Shown: positions 44,056 to 54,545 of the stretch, piece after piece
Numbering within the stretch: the stretch's first letter is position 1
Layout of the letters: every line of letters starts with the position of its first letter
Origin: Bacillota bacterium
GTDB lineage: Bacteria > Bacillota > Clostridia > Acetivibrionales > DTU013
Length of the DNA: 64,000 nucleotides
Assembly (NCBI GenBank): GCA_023418915.1
Contig: JAEZYU010000012.1
Location: forward strand, 58,752 to 122,751
Reading direction: 5' to 3'
Translations under genes and position numbers: made by a program
Notes under the pieces: model-generated
The model's database searches: none
The model's input: the letters and a program-made list of their open reading frames with translations, nothing else
What the model was told of the DNA's origin: nothing

Positions 44056-47000
44056 ATGAAAATGACAACAATGGACGGTAATCAGGCTGCGGCTTATGCA
44101 TCATATGCTTTTACCGAAGTCGCAGCCATTTTCCCGATAACACCCTCATCGCCAATGGCAGAACTGGCAGATGAATGGGCATCACATGGAAAGAAAAATA
44201 TATTTGGACAAATCGTCAACGTGGTAGAAATGCAGTCCGAAGCCGGTGCAGCCGGTGCAATGCACGGTTCGCTTCAGGCGGGCGCTCTGACGACCACCTA
44301 CACAGCGTCACAAGGTCTTCTGCTGATGATACCCAATCTATATAAAATGGCAGGCGAATTGCTGCCGGGAGTGCTTCACGTATCGGCAAGAGCACTGGCT
44401 GCTCATGCATTGTCGATATTTGGTGATCACCAGGATGTAATGGCCTGCAGACAGACCGGATCCGCCCTTCTTGCTTCCTCCAATGTACAGGAGGTTATGG
44501 ATCTGGGTTGCATAGCTCATTTAGCATCGATCAGGTCAAGGATACCCTTCATACACTTTTTTGACGGATTCAGGACCTCTCATGAGTATCAGAAAATCAA
44601 TCCAATAGACTATTCGGATCTAGCCGGTATTATGGACATGAAAGCTGTGAAGGACTTCAGAAGCAGAGCACTCAATCCCGAACATCCCGTTGCCAGAGGA
44701 ACCGCTCAGAACCCTGATATATATTTTCAGGGACGGGAAGCAGCCAACAAGTTCTACGAACAGGTACCCTCCATCGTAGAAGGATATATGAAGGACATAG
44801 AACGTATTACCGGCAGAAGCTACCACCTTTTTGATTATTACGGTGTTCCTGATGCCGAGTATGTAATAATAGCAATGGGTTCTGTCTGCGATACGATCAA
44901 TGAGACTGTAGACTACCTCAACTCCAGAGGGCAAAAGACCGGTACGGTCAGAGTCAGGCTGTACAGACCTTTCTCAGAAATGCATTTAAGAGATGCCGTG
45001 CCGGATACGGTGAAGAAAATTGCTGTGCTGGACCGTACAAAGGAACCCGGCTCTCCCGGAGAACCACTATATCTTGACATCTGCAAGGCCTATTACGGTA
45101 TTGAGGGAAATAAACCCATGATCATCGGCGGAAGATATGGTCTGGGATCGAAGGATACACGCCCTTCACAGATCGTCGCTGTATTCAACAACCTGATGTG
45201 TGCAACTCCCAAAGATAATTTCACCATCGGCATAGTCGACGATCTCACCAACACATCCCTTGAAGAGGGAGAAATCATTGAAACAACGCCTTCCGGGACT
45301 ATAAGCTGTAAATTCTGGGGGCTTGGATCTGACGGAACAGTCGGCGCAAACAAGTCAGCCATAAAAATAATCGGTGATAACACCGATCTGTATGCTCAGG
45401 CTTATTTCTCATATGACAGCAAAAAATCCGGAGGTACAACGGTATCCCATCTCAGATTCGGGCCAAAGCCGATCACAAGCCCTTACCTTGTTTACAATGC
45501 CGACTATGTCGCATGCCATAATAAATCCTTCCTTTATAACTATGACATATTGAAAGGCCTGAAGAAAAAAGGTGTCTTTGTACTCAACTGTCCGTGGGAC
45601 GCAGATGGTCTGGAGATCAACCTCCCTGCCAATATTAAAATGTATATAGCTAAAAACGGTATTGACTTCTATACGATAGATGCTGTCAAAATAGCCGGTG
45701 ATATAGGTCTTGGCAACAGGATCAATATGATCATGCAGACTGTGTTTTTCAAGCTGGCAAACATTATACCCGTAGATGACGCTGTCAAATACCTCAAGGT
45801 ATCGATCGAAAAGGCCTATGGCAAAAAAGGCAGGAAGATAGTTGATATGAATAACTTGGCAGTTGACCGCTCGATTGATGCCCTCCACAAGGTAACAGTT
45901 CCGGGGTCGTGGGTAAATACAACTGATGAAAGCAAGGAGCCGGAAACTGTGCCCGATTTCATACACAGAATCCAACGTCCAATGGCGCGTCATGAAGGCG
46001 ATGAGCTGCCCGTGAGCGCATTCGAAGGCATAGAGGACGGTACTCATCCTCTGGGTACGACGGCTTATGAGAAGAGAGGCATCGCAGTCATGCTGCCCCA
46101 ATGGCATCCTGAAAACTGCATACAGTGCGGAAGGTGTTCATATGTGTGCCCGCATGCGACAATACGTCTGTTCCTTCTGGATGAGCAGGAAGCAGCCAAA
46201 GCCCCTGATAACTATAAAACACTCAAGGCAGCAGGCAAAGGGTTTGAAAATCTGCAGTTCCGCGTTCAGGTAAGCACGCTGGACTGCACCGGCTGCGGCA
46301 ACTGCGCCGACGTCTGCCCAACATCGGAAAAAGCGCTGGTAATGGTACCGGCTGATGATGAAATAGAAGCTCAGCATGGCAACTGGGAATTTTCACTGTC
46401 ACTTACTTCCAGGGAAAACATCATGAGCAAAAAGACTCTCAAAGGCAGCCAGTTCGTACAGCCGCTGCTGGAATACAACGGAGCATGCCCCGGCTGCGGC
46501 GAAACGCCTTATGTCAGACTGATAACCCAGCTGTTCGGAGACCGCATGATGATCGCAAACGCAACAGGCTGTTCTTCCATCTGGAGTGCCAGTTCACCAT
46601 CCATAGCCTATACCACCAATTCGTTCGGGAAAGGCCCGGCATGGGCAAATTCGCTTTTTGAAGATAATGCTGAATACGGATTCGGCATGTACCTTGGAGT
46701 CAATCAGATAAGGGAACATCTGGCAGATCTGATGCGGCAAAGCATGGAGCAGGGAGAACTGCCGGATACTGCGGTTCAGGCTTTCAGAAAATGGCTTGAC
46801 TCAAAGGACGACGGCGATGCTTCCAAAACGGCCTCTGAAAATGTCATAAAGGTACTATCGGAGACGGATCTCAACGGCAATCAGCTGCTGGAGGAAATAC
46901 TGAGCAAAAAGGATTATTTGATCAAGAAATCCATATGGATCATAGGCGGGGACGGCTGGGCTTACGATATAGGCTATGGCGGTGTGGACCATGTACTTGC

Positions 47001-47574
47001 GACAGGTGCTGACGTAAATCTCTTTGTTATGGATACGGAAATATACTCAAATACAGGCGGCCAATCCTCCAAAGCCACACCTGCAGGCGCTGTAGCCAAA
47101 TTTGCTTCGGCAGGCAAGAAAATCAGGAAAAAGGATCTCGGTATGATGGCTATGAGCTATGGATATGTATATGTAGCTCAGATAGCAATGGGAGCAAATA
47201 TGAACCAAACAGTAAAAGCACTGGCAGAAGCTGAAAGCTACAAAGGACCATCTCTGATCATTGCATATGCGCCATGCATCTCCCACGGCATCAAGTCGGG
47301 TATGGGTACAAGTATAGCAGAGGAGCGAAAGGCTGTTGACACAGGTTACTGGCACCTTTACAGATTCAATCCCGAGCTTCGGGCAGCCGGAAAGAATCCA
47401 TTCCTGCTTGAATCCAAAAAGCCCGAAAGGCCTTACAGGGACTTCCTAACCGGCGAAGTACGCTACACCCAGCTGATGAATGTCTTCCCTGATCTTGCAG
47501 AAGAACTGTTCGAAGAATCAGAGAACCATGCTCATGATCGTTACGAAACATACAAACGGCTTTCCGAGCAGTAA
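44056..47574 (+). CDS. nifJ: Pyruvate:ferredoxin (flavodoxin) oxidoreductase, single-chain
   Basis: 1172 residues from the ATG at 44056 (AAGGAG upstream), the usual size of the fused enzyme. It turns pyruvate and CoA into acetyl-CoA, CO2 and reduced ferredoxin. Visible: N-terminal FPITPSSPMAELADEW, two [4Fe-4S] motifs CIQCGRCSYVCPHA and CTGCGNCADVCPTS in the ferredoxin domain, CPGCGETPYV and a TPP-binding signature GGDGWAYDIGYGG...YSNTGGQSSKATP. All cluster cysteines are present. It stands alone. A terminator follows at 47689. It is the main pyruvate-oxidising enzyme of clostridia. Confidence 0.98.
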   Translation: MKMTTMDGNQAAAYASYAFTEVAAIFPITPSSPMAELADEWASHGKKNIFGQIVNVVEMQSEAGAAGAMHGSLQAGALTTTYTASQGLLLMIPNLYKMAGELLPGVLHVSARALAAHALSIFGDHQDVMACRQTGSALLASSNVQEVMDLGCIAHLASIRSRIPFIHFFDGFRTSHEYQKINPIDYSDLAGIMDMKAVKDFRSRALNPEHPVARGTAQNPDIYFQGREAANKFYEQVPSIVEGYMKDIERITGRSYHLFDYYGVPDAEYVIIAMGSVCDTINETVDYLNSRGQKTGTVRVRLYRPFSEMHLRDAVPDTVKKIAVLDRTKEPGSPGEPLYLDICKAYYGIEGNKPMIIGGRYGLGSKDTRPSQIVAVFNNLMCATPKDNFTIGIVDDLTNTSLEEGEIIETTPSGTISCKFWGLGSDGTVGANKSAIKIIGDNTDLYAQAYFSYDSKKSGGTTVSHLRFGPKPITSPYLVYNADYVACHNKSFLYNYDILKGLKKKGVFVLNCPWDADGLEINLPANIKMYIAKNGIDFYTIDAVKIAGDIGLGNRINMIMQTVFFKLANIIPVDDAVKYLKVSIEKAYGKKGRKIVDMNNLAVDRSIDALHKVTVPGSWVNTTDESKEPETVPDFIHRIQRPMARHEGDELPVSAFEGIEDGTHPLGTTAYEKRGIAVMLPQWHPENCIQCGRCSYVCPHATIRLFLLDEQEAAKAPDNYKTLKAAGKGFENLQFRVQVSTLDCTGCGNCADVCPTSEKALVMVPADDEIEAQHGNWEFSLSLTSRENIMSKKTLKGSQFVQPLLEYNGACPGCGETPYVRLITQLFGDRMMIANATGCSSIWSASSPSIAYTTNSFGKGPAWANSLFEDNAEYGFGMYLGVNQIREHLADLMRQSMEQGELPDTAVQAFRKWLDSKDDGDASKTASENVIKVLSETDLNGNQLLEEILSKKDYLIKKSIWIIGGDGWAYDIGYGGVDHVLATGADVNLFVMDTEIYSNTGGQSSKATPAGAVAKFASAGKKIRKKDLGMMAMSYGYVYVAQIAMGANMNQTVKALAEAESYKGPSLIIAYAPCISHGIKSGMGTSIAEERKAVDTGYWHLYRFNPELRAAGKNPFLLESKKPERPYRDFLTGEVRYTQLMNVFPDLAEELFEESENHAHDRYETYKRLSEQ

Positions 47575-47688
47575 AGCTGACAGCACGGAAAGCCATAAGT
47601 CCAATGACAAAAAAGACGGGGCTCCTAAAGGCGCAGTTTAATAGGGAAACTTATTGAACCATACCCCAAACCGATACGGAAAATCAAC

Positions 47689-47720
47689 AAACGAGGCGCG
47701 TCATGCGATGCGCCTCGTTT
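47689..47720. terminator. Bidirectional terminator between PFOR and the surface protein
   Basis: AAACGAGGCGC and GCGCCTCGTTT form an 11-bp perfect stem with a 10-base loop. It sits between the convergent PFOR and SLH-protein genes, with A/T at both ends. Confidence 0.85.
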
Positions 47721-47780
47721 GCATCCCGATATATTTTCTTAATTTTTAACGCTGTTTTTCCAAGCGGGTTTTTTAGCGCC

Positions 47781-50700
47781 TCAAGGAGAGTGTATCTCCA
47801 CATTTGCCGCCGGAATCCAGACGCCTTCCGCTTCAACGGCAAATGTGTAATAATCTCCAAGCTCAATGGCGTTCAGCTTTTGGATCGACGTTCCGTCCAA
47901 ATCGAAGTCATCCGGTACGGTTATGCCGCTTGCGGCCATTATAGCTGCGCCCTCGTCTGCCGTCAGCTTGATTTGCGAGGCCCCGGAGAATGTGGTGTCT
48001 TCGGCAATCCAAAGCCCTCGCCCGGCGGCGATGGTCACATTGGAATCTTCAACCGTCAATCCAAGAAGCGATGCCGCCGAAACGGCGCAATTCATATTGA
48101 ATGTGCTGCTTTGTATATTCACATCAAAATCCGGCAGCATAATCCCATATCCTTCTGAGACAATGTCAACCTCAGAATATACGAAGCTGCACACGCTCTG
48201 TGCCCCTCCGCCCAAATCTTCGAAAAACGCCATTATATACTCCTCATCGACATCAGCGTCGGCCTCAGCGCTGATTGTCAGGCTCAGGCTGTCAAAGGTC
48301 AGAGCATTAGCGCAGTAAATTGCAGGGCCTCCGACAGCGCCGATTTGCAGCGAGGCTCCGCTGCCGCTGCCTGCAAATTTCAGCGGACGCTCGGTTCGCA
48401 CGGCGCTCTTATAATCCGCCGCCGTTTCGAAAGAGCAGTCTCCCTTGACGTTTATTGTTAGCAGGTCGCCGCTTTCCGAAACGGACAGGGTTCCATCCGA
48501 CCAGTCGTAACTGCTCGAAAGTCTCAGATCGCTGAAGGCGACGGAGCTTGCCGTGCCAGCTATTATAACGCAGACTTCATTGCTCTCTCCGCTGAAGATC
48601 AGTCCGTCTCCTGTTATCGTAAGGGTTGGAACAAGGCTTTCATCTAAAGCTTCCACCATTTCGTAGGTGTAGCCGGAGATGCTGCCCACGCTGATATCCT
48701 CGGTTACTTCGCCGTTTGTTACGGTAATTCCGCTCTCCGGCAGCGTTGCACCTTTGGGAATGGAGCGGTAGTTTGCCGTATATGTGCGGTTGCCGGTAAC
48801 GGTGTCTCCCTCAGTCAGCGTCGGGAACCAGCCTGTAAACTCATACCGGAAATATTCGTTCTCCGCTTTGGTTGGATCATCGGGAGGAATGATTACATCG
48901 CCGTAATGATAGGTCTGTGTTATGGCAGCCGAGCCATCCCCGAAGGAGCCGCTGCCGGCGTCAAAGGTGATGGTGTACTCGTTTCCGACCTGTCTGTACT
49001 TCGCGGTAATGGTCATATCCTGCGTGAATGTCTCCGGGAGAGCTTCTGACCAGCCGTCGAACTCATAATGGTAATTGGAATTGCCTGCGGGAGGCGTGGG
49101 ATCGCTTATGCTTCCGGGAATATTCGTATCCTCCCCGTATTTGCCGGTAAAGGTTTTTGTATCGGTGCCGTCAGGGAATTTCCCGCTTCCGGCGCTGACC
49201 GTCACGGTATATATTCTTTCAGACGGCGTGTAGACCGCCGTATAGGTCATATCCTTTAGAACGGTGACGGTATCGGTCAGGCCGTAGGTATTTCCGTCCT
49301 GATCCTTCCAGCCTGTCAGCGTATAGGTGTACTGGCTGTCCGGCGCCTTAACGGGGGCGTACGAGGCCAAATTTAGGGACGTGCCGTAAGTGACCATAAG
49401 GGAAACGCTTGCGCTTCCGCCGGGAAACGCGGCTCCCTCTCCGGCGTTGAAGACGGCGGTGAACTCCTGGCTGGGAGCAACGACCCACACCGCGTTCCAG
49501 GTCTGGATGCCCTGATTGTCCTGAGAATAGTCCACATTCCAGTGATGGAATTTGTAGAACACGCCGTCCTTTTGCACCGGCTGGATCGTGAGGGCGTTGT
49601 TGGCGTTATGGAAGTCCTCCACATACTTCAGATAATTCGGATAGGGAATCATACCGGAGTCGGCTTCGGTGCTGCCGTCGGCAAAGGAGCCCATATCCGT
49701 TTTGAATATGATGCAGCGCTCTTTGAATTCGACAATAAGGTTGTAATAGGTATCCTGTGTGGCCGGGGGAAGCTTGTCATAGTCGTACTCCGGTATTGCT
49801 TGGGAATTATGGCTCCAGCCCTTGAAAATGCACCCGGGATAGCTCTTCTGGCGCGGGGGCAATGGCGTAGTGCCGTAATTAAAGTAGAATGATTCATTGG
49901 GATACATTATGTCAAAATTCTGCCCATAAGCTGTGTATTGCATTATGGGATAGTCGAACGTGATCTCTACCCGGACAGGGTCATACTCCGCCACGTTGTG
50001 GAACAGGACGGGCATTGTCTTTTGGTTTTCTATGAATTTTTCGTTGCACTCATCCAGCGTGCCGGTAAATGTATAGACCGGCTGCGTTTTGTCGTAGCCT
50101 GTGATGGAAATGCCCTGTGCCCACGCATTATAGATATCTAAGTTTTTCAGCCGCTCGTTGTCCGTTGTTGGATAGCTGTAATTAATGAACCTGTAATCCC
50201 TTCTCATCCAATCCTTAAAAGTGCGTCCCGGGCCCGGCAACTGATAACCTGACGGAACAGGCGGCGTATCGCCGTTTTCGGCGGCATATACCTCATAGCG
50301 CCACTGCCCGCCGCTGAGGTAAATATAGGATATCAGCACCTGCTTCTTCGTCATGTCCACCACATAGGTGGCATCCTTCCAGATGGCTTCATTCCAGTCG
50401 CCTTCATAACCGGTTACTTCAGCTTCCTGGTACCTGAGAATACCGCTTATGGGGTTGGTCCAGGCGGACAGGTCGATGCCGCCCGGGACAGTACCCGCAA
50501 GCACGAGCTTTTTCGTCTCCGCAACCTTGTTTCCGTTCATATTGACCACATAGGTTGCCGTAACAGGGTTCAGGTTGACGGTTTTGGGGTCGATGGAGGG
50601 ATCGATCCATATGAGCTTGATCTCATTATAGGTGTAGCCCTTTTCCCGGCTGCTGAAGCAGAGGTTGTCTCCGCCGTAATAAACCTGCACCGCGGCGTCC

Positions 50701-53700
50701 AGCCGCCTGGTGCCTTCCGGAACACGGACGCCGTAATATGTCCTCCCGAAATACTGCGGTTGGACCTGAATATGATTCTCATCAAACCAATCGATCATCC
50801 ACGGGTTGGATATTTTGTAATAGAATTTACTGAGCTTGGAATAGTCGCCCTCGACCAGCTGGCCGGTGGTAAGGTCGAGCATCTCGCAGTCCAGCAGGCC
50901 GCTGTTGCTGATATAGTAGTCGTTCTGGTTGATGATCACGGACTTGCCGGCGTTCTTGAATCTGTACAGCACATATCGGTTGCCCAGGGTATAGAAAGGA
51001 AATTTCTTATCCAGTACGGAAAGCTCTGCCTTTACGCTGAACAACTCCGACTCGGCAAAGATTTTCAGCTCCAAATAGATGCCTACTTCCATGTAGACGC
51101 CGCCGTTCATGTTGATGTCGGGATTGTCTCCGGCTTTGACTAGATGAAGCTGCAAAAAGCCGTACAGGTCCATATAGGCGCCCGCTTCTCCGGTAAAGCC
51201 CACTCTGCCCAGGGATTCAAGGCCATAGAAATTGACGCTTACGGTAAGCCTTAAGCCGGCCTTGACTCCCAGATAGCCCGCGCAGTACAGGTCGAGGCCT
51301 TGCCTGCCGTCGCCTTCAAGCCCGTACCTGTACGTTTCCAGGTCCTGGCTCGTGCCGCCCCTGATGCCTATGCGGCTGGCGGACATGATGGTGCTTTGTG
51401 CCGACAGCCCCACCGCAAGATTCAGCCGGACGACAAAGTCGCCCTTCTCTTTAAACTGCAAAACGGGCGCCGGCATCTTGACATCCTGCGACTGCTCGAA
51501 AATATTGACCTCCACCAGGTCTATGTAATCGCCCTTCGAGCCCAAAACCTCCCTGATGATTTCGGGGACGTCGGAATTGTCCCTCGTAAAGCCGTCGATA
51601 AGCTTCTGGATCTCAGCGGTGATATCCAGGTACTCTTCGTCTACGTCCACTGTCTTGACAAGTACGTTGAATTCCACATCCGTCTGCGAGTAAGCGTCGA
51701 TCCAAGCATCAAAATAGATCCCCTGTGTGAGATTCAGGCCGGTTTTCGCTCCCGTCGAAAGAGTAATGAACTCCTTGAAGGTAAAGTCGGCCTTCACCTG
51801 GACTTTCTTGATTGTCGCATTGTAGTTGAATTTTATGGTCAGCACGACCCAATTGTTGTCGACCGCGCCGGGGAAATTGGTGTTTCTTGCCGTGCCGATT
51901 GATGCGGTGACGGTTAATCCGGAAACCAGGGCATTGGTGGTAATGGAAAGCTTATCATTGTTTTCTGTGGGCTCGGCAAATGGCGAGGAGGAACCGGACA
52001 TGAGTGTCGCCGCCGAACTGGTCACGTCCGTCGACGAAAGCATAGCCGCCAGCGTCTGGCTGTCATTGAGCGCCACCGCCAGAAGCCTGGTGAATCGCAG
52101 CGTGCCCTCGCTTGTTTTCAGATCCTGCTCAAGCTTTTGAATGTTTATGGAGCTGGCTATGTTCTCCGGATCTACGCTTTGCTGCAAATAAACGTCAAGC
52201 TGCTTGTAAACGTCGTCCACGCTGCTGGCTTCGGTAAACAGCATGACGCGCTGCGGGTCTGTTGAATCCGTGTTTGCAATGCTCAGCACATTGCGGATCT
52301 TGGAGTTTTCGTTGAGAATTCCCTGGCCGTTTGAATCAAGCTCGTCAGTTAAGCATATAGTTGTTCCGGCTGCGATCCCTTTGTCGTCGGCTAAAACTTT
52401 CGGCAGACTGTACACACCGCTGTCGATTACATTTACCTGACTCCAGAGAAGATATACGATGCCATCCTTAAATTGAACATCATAGGTTTCGGGCTTTTTA
52501 ATGCTGAAGGCCATGGTGCGGACTTCCTGTTTTTCATTGTTGAAGCTTAAGCTTTCGTCTTTCAGGGAAAGCTCGTAGGTGTCGCCGGGAGTGTAAGTGT
52601 AGGGCGCCTTGGGTGAAACGGCATAAACGTTTCCGCCCCGGCTCGTTACGGCAACTTCGGGGATTTCATCTCCGTAAACTTTATTTTTAACTGTTATGTA
52701 CTTGTCCAGATTGCCGTCGTTGACGGTTTCCGGAGACAAAATTTCGAATGTTATATCATTTTCGCAGTCCGGCAGAAACTTGACCGAATCGACGTATTCC
52801 TTATAGTTGTAGTCCCTGCCGGCATAAGACGCGTAAAGGGTCATGCTCTCCGTGATGGGTGCGTCGGAAAAGAAAGGTTGGGTCAGGCTGCTGTCGGTAT
52901 ACCAGCCCGTGAATGTGCAGTCATCCCTGAGGGGGATTGACACATTTGGAAGCTTGCCTCCCCGGGACACGGAAACGGGAGCTATTGCGGTGCCGCCGTT
53001 GGTTTCAAAGCGGACTGTCAGGGAATCACCCGAGCCTGAGCCTGAGCCCGAACCGGAGGAAGAGCCGGGTGAAGGGACTGTAGCGGGTATGGCAGGCTGT
53101 TCATCGGCAGGGTTGTTGACCACTTTATCCGAAAACCTGTGCAGCATCGCCGCAAGCTCCGCGCGTGTGGCGTTTCCCTGCGGGTCAAACAGCAAGCCGT
53201 TATCCCCCGGCTTGCCTTTGATGACGCCGATCATGCCGCACCACATGGCGCCTTCCAAAGCCCAATCCGAGATTTTGTCCTTGTCGGCAAAGTCAGAGCC
53301 GCCTGCTGCTTCGCCGGCGGGCCCATTTCCGATCAGCCGCGCATATCTCAGAAAAAACGCCGCCGCCTGTTCGCGTGTGACATTATCGCCCGGCACGAAA
53401 CGGCTGCCGCCCACGCCGCCGGTTATGCCGTTCGCCGCCGCCCACGACACCGCTTTGCAGTACCACGAACCATCCGGCACATCGTTAAAAGAGCTGGGCA
53501 GACCCGAAACATCCGGGCTGCCCGCAAGACGATACAGGACAGTGACCAGCATGGCCCGGGACATGGGCATGCCGGGACTGAACAGCGGTGATTCCGTTCC
53601 GGTGCCGGTCATCAGGCCGCTGGTGTAAACAAAGCCCACGTCATCAAAAAACCAGACGCCGGGCTTCACGTCCCCAAACGGGTTATCAAACTCAATTGTG

Positions 53701-53885
53701 CCGATGTCCGCGTTATTGGCGGGCGACTGTCCGGCCGGATTGCCGGCAGTACCGCCTGCAGTCACAGCGTAAAGCTGTGCGGGTGCGGCTGAACCGCTGC
53801 CCGCCAGTACGTTCACCGGCAGCATGGTGATTGTAAGCATAACGCACACCAGCAGGCTTAAGATTCGTTTTTGCGCCGTCTTCAT
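47781..53885 (-). CDS. Giant S-layer-homology (SLH) surface protein with InlB-B repeats
   Basis: 2034 residues from the ATG at 53885 (AAGGAGG, spacing 10). A signal peptide (MKTAQKRILSLLVCVMLT, then ITMLPVNVLAG) exports it. Three SLH modules at about 65-255 (FGDVKPGVWFFDDVGFV, FNDVPDGSWYCKAVSWAA, FADKDKISDWALEGAMW) anchor it to the wall through pyruvylated secondary polymer. A Ser/Gly linker follows, then a Listeria-Bacteroides repeat (FETNGGTAIAPVSV, GWYTDSSL). A unique ~1000-residue region comes next, then more such repeats near 1400-1800 (FDAGSGSFGDGSAAI), and a beta-rich end. Many Thr/Asp/Gly residues. It is the largest gene in the window and its codons are much richer in G and C than the flanks. 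Confidence 0.92.
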   Translation of the reverse strand: MKTAQKRILSLLVCVMLTITMLPVNVLAGSGSAAPAQLYAVTAGGTAGNPAGQSPANNADIGTIEFDNPFGDVKPGVWFFDDVGFVYTSGLMTGTGTESPLFSPGMPMSRAMLVTVLYRLAGSPDVSGLPSSFNDVPDGSWYCKAVSWAAANGITGGVGGSRFVPGDNVTREQAAAFFLRYARLIGNGPAGEAAGGSDFADKDKISDWALEGAMWCGMIGVIKGKPGDNGLLFDPQGNATRAELAAMLHRFSDKVVNNPADEQPAIPATVPSPGSSSGSGSGSGSGDSLTVRFETNGGTAIAPVSVSRGGKLPNVSIPLRDDCTFTGWYTDSSLTQPFFSDAPITESMTLYASYAGRDYNYKEYVDSVKFLPDCENDITFEILSPETVNDGNLDKYITVKNKVYGDEIPEVAVTSRGGNVYAVSPKAPYTYTPGDTYELSLKDESLSFNNEKQEVRTMAFSIKKPETYDVQFKDGIVYLLWSQVNVIDSGVYSLPKVLADDKGIAAGTTICLTDELDSNGQGILNENSKIRNVLSIANTDSTDPQRVMLFTEASSVDDVYKQLDVYLQQSVDPENIASSINIQKLEQDLKTSEGTLRFTRLLAVALNDSQTLAAMLSSTDVTSSAATLMSGSSSPFAEPTENNDKLSITTNALVSGLTVTASIGTARNTNFPGAVDNNWVVLTIKFNYNATIKKVQVKADFTFKEFITLSTGAKTGLNLTQGIYFDAWIDAYSQTDVEFNVLVKTVDVDEEYLDITAEIQKLIDGFTRDNSDVPEIIREVLGSKGDYIDLVEVNIFEQSQDVKMPAPVLQFKEKGDFVVRLNLAVGLSAQSTIMSASRIGIRGGTSQDLETYRYGLEGDGRQGLDLYCAGYLGVKAGLRLTVSVNFYGLESLGRVGFTGEAGAYMDLYGFLQLHLVKAGDNPDINMNGGVYMEVGIYLELKIFAESELFSVKAELSVLDKKFPFYTLGNRYVLYRFKNAGKSVIINQNDYYISNSGLLDCEMLDLTTGQLVEGDYSKLSKFYYKISNPWMIDWFDENHIQVQPQYFGRTYYGVRVPEGTRRLDAAVQVYYGGDNLCFSSREKGYTYNEIKLIWIDPSIDPKTVNLNPVTATYVVNMNGNKVAETKKLVLAGTVPGGIDLSAWTNPISGILRYQEAEVTGYEGDWNEAIWKDATYVVDMTKKQVLISYIYLSGGQWRYEVYAAENGDTPPVPSGYQLPGPGRTFKDWMRRDYRFINYSYPTTDNERLKNLDIYNAWAQGISITGYDKTQPVYTFTGTLDECNEKFIENQKTMPVLFHNVAEYDPVRVEITFDYPIMQYTAYGQNFDIMYPNESFYFNYGTTPLPPRQKSYPGCIFKGWSHNSQAIPEYDYDKLPPATQDTYYNLIVEFKERCIIFKTDMGSFADGSTEADSGMIPYPNYLKYVEDFHNANNALTIQPVQKDGVFYKFHHWNVDYSQDNQGIQTWNAVWVVAPSQEFTAVFNAGEGAAFPGGSASVSLMVTYGTSLNLASYAPVKAPDSQYTYTLTGWKDQDGNTYGLTDTVTVLKDMTYTAVYTPSERIYTVTVSAGSGKFPDGTDTKTFTGKYGEDTNIPGSISDPTPPAGNSNYHYEFDGWSEALPETFTQDMTITAKYRQVGNEYTITFDAGSGSFGDGSAAITQTYHYGDVIIPPDDPTKAENEYFRYEFTGWFPTLTEGDTVTGNRTYTANYRSIPKGATLPESGITVTNGEVTEDISVGSISGYTYEMVEALDESLVPTLTITGDGLIFSGESNEVCVIIAGTASSVAFSDLRLSSSYDWSDGTLSVSESGDLLTINVKGDCSFETAADYKSAVRTERPLKFAGSGSGASLQIGAVGGPAIYCANALTFDSLSLTISAEADADVDEEYIMAFFEDLGGGAQSVCSFVYSEVDIVSEGYGIMLPDFDVNIQSSTFNMNCAVSAASLLGLTVEDSNVTIAAGRGLWIAEDTTFSGASQIKLTADEGAAIMAASGITVPDDFDLDGTSIQKLNAIELGDYYTFAVEAEGVWIPAANVEIHSP

Positions 53886-53941
53886 ATTCTCATGACCTCC
53901 TTGTATTGGACTATGATAAAACAATCATCCTTTGTTCCATA

Positions 53942-54280
53942 TCATTTTCTTTGCTCCTCACCTGATTCAGGCTTGCGCCACCGGGCGTCGCACATGCACA
54001 CGCCGATGAGATCGTAAGGCGTTTCCTCCCGGTAAAACCAGCCGCAGCCGCCGCAGTCTGAGGGCAGGGGCTCCCCCGGAACGCCGGGCTTGCAATGGGG
54101 GCAGCTCTCCTGCTCCGCCGTGGCGAAAGGCCGACCCTCGCCGGTATACTCCGGGCGTTCCGTAAAATCAGGGTAGGCCGAGTAGCTCTCGTCAAGCTGC
54201 TCATCGTATTCTAAGTAAACGGGAAAATCACGGCCTCCCGCCCGGTACACCTTATATGGTTCCTTTTGCTCCAGGCGCAT
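53942..54280 (-). CDS. Small Cys-rich protein, function unknown
   Basis: 112 residues from the ATG at 54280 (AAAGGAG, spacing 9); the longer frame through the terminator is rejected. Two Cys pairs, CPHCKPG and CGGCGW, plus CMCDARW suggest a zinc-ribbon-like site. The rest is acidic and polar. It lies 56 bases upstream of the SLH gene in the same direction, probably co-transcribed, but the terminator at 54312 separates it from the genes before. Confidence 0.6.
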   Translation of the reverse strand: MRLEQKEPYKVYRAGGRDFPVYLEYDEQLDESYSAYPDFTERPEYTGEGRPFATAEQESCPHCKPGVPGEPLPSDCGGCGWFYREETPYDLIGVCMCDARWRKPESGEEQRK

Positions 54281-54311
54281 CCTTTCACGCTCCTTTCCGG
54301 GACGGGGATAT

Positions 54312-54351
54312 AAAAAACCCCTGTGATAGCTTTTCATTACTATCATAGGGG
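54312..54351 (-). terminator. Terminator or attenuator in the leader of the Cys-rich gene
   Basis: CCCCTATGATAG and CTATCACAGGGG (one A-C mismatch) followed by TTTTTTAT on the minus strand. A second stem, GTGACTTTT/AAAAGTCAC (54371-54396), has its T-run on the plus strand. Together they isolate the SLH unit from the membrane-protein gene. Confidence 0.75.
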
Positions 54352-54545
54352 AAAATTCATTTTTTAGGGAGTGACTTTTCACCCTCAAAAAGTCACGTTT
54401 TTTTAGCGGAAAACATACAGTTTTTAATGCTGTTCGCTGAGACCCAATAAGGAATGTATTACTATAAACAGCATACTGAAGCCATTTTCAGGATGTTTAG
54501 CGTCCGTTTTTAATAGTCGTTTGAGCGATAATTTCCAAATCGCAG

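Noticed and set aside
53911..54204. A 97-codon minus-strand frame
   Set aside because: It is the alternative frame of the Cys-rich gene; the Arg/Pro-rich product is typical of a GC-rich shadow.
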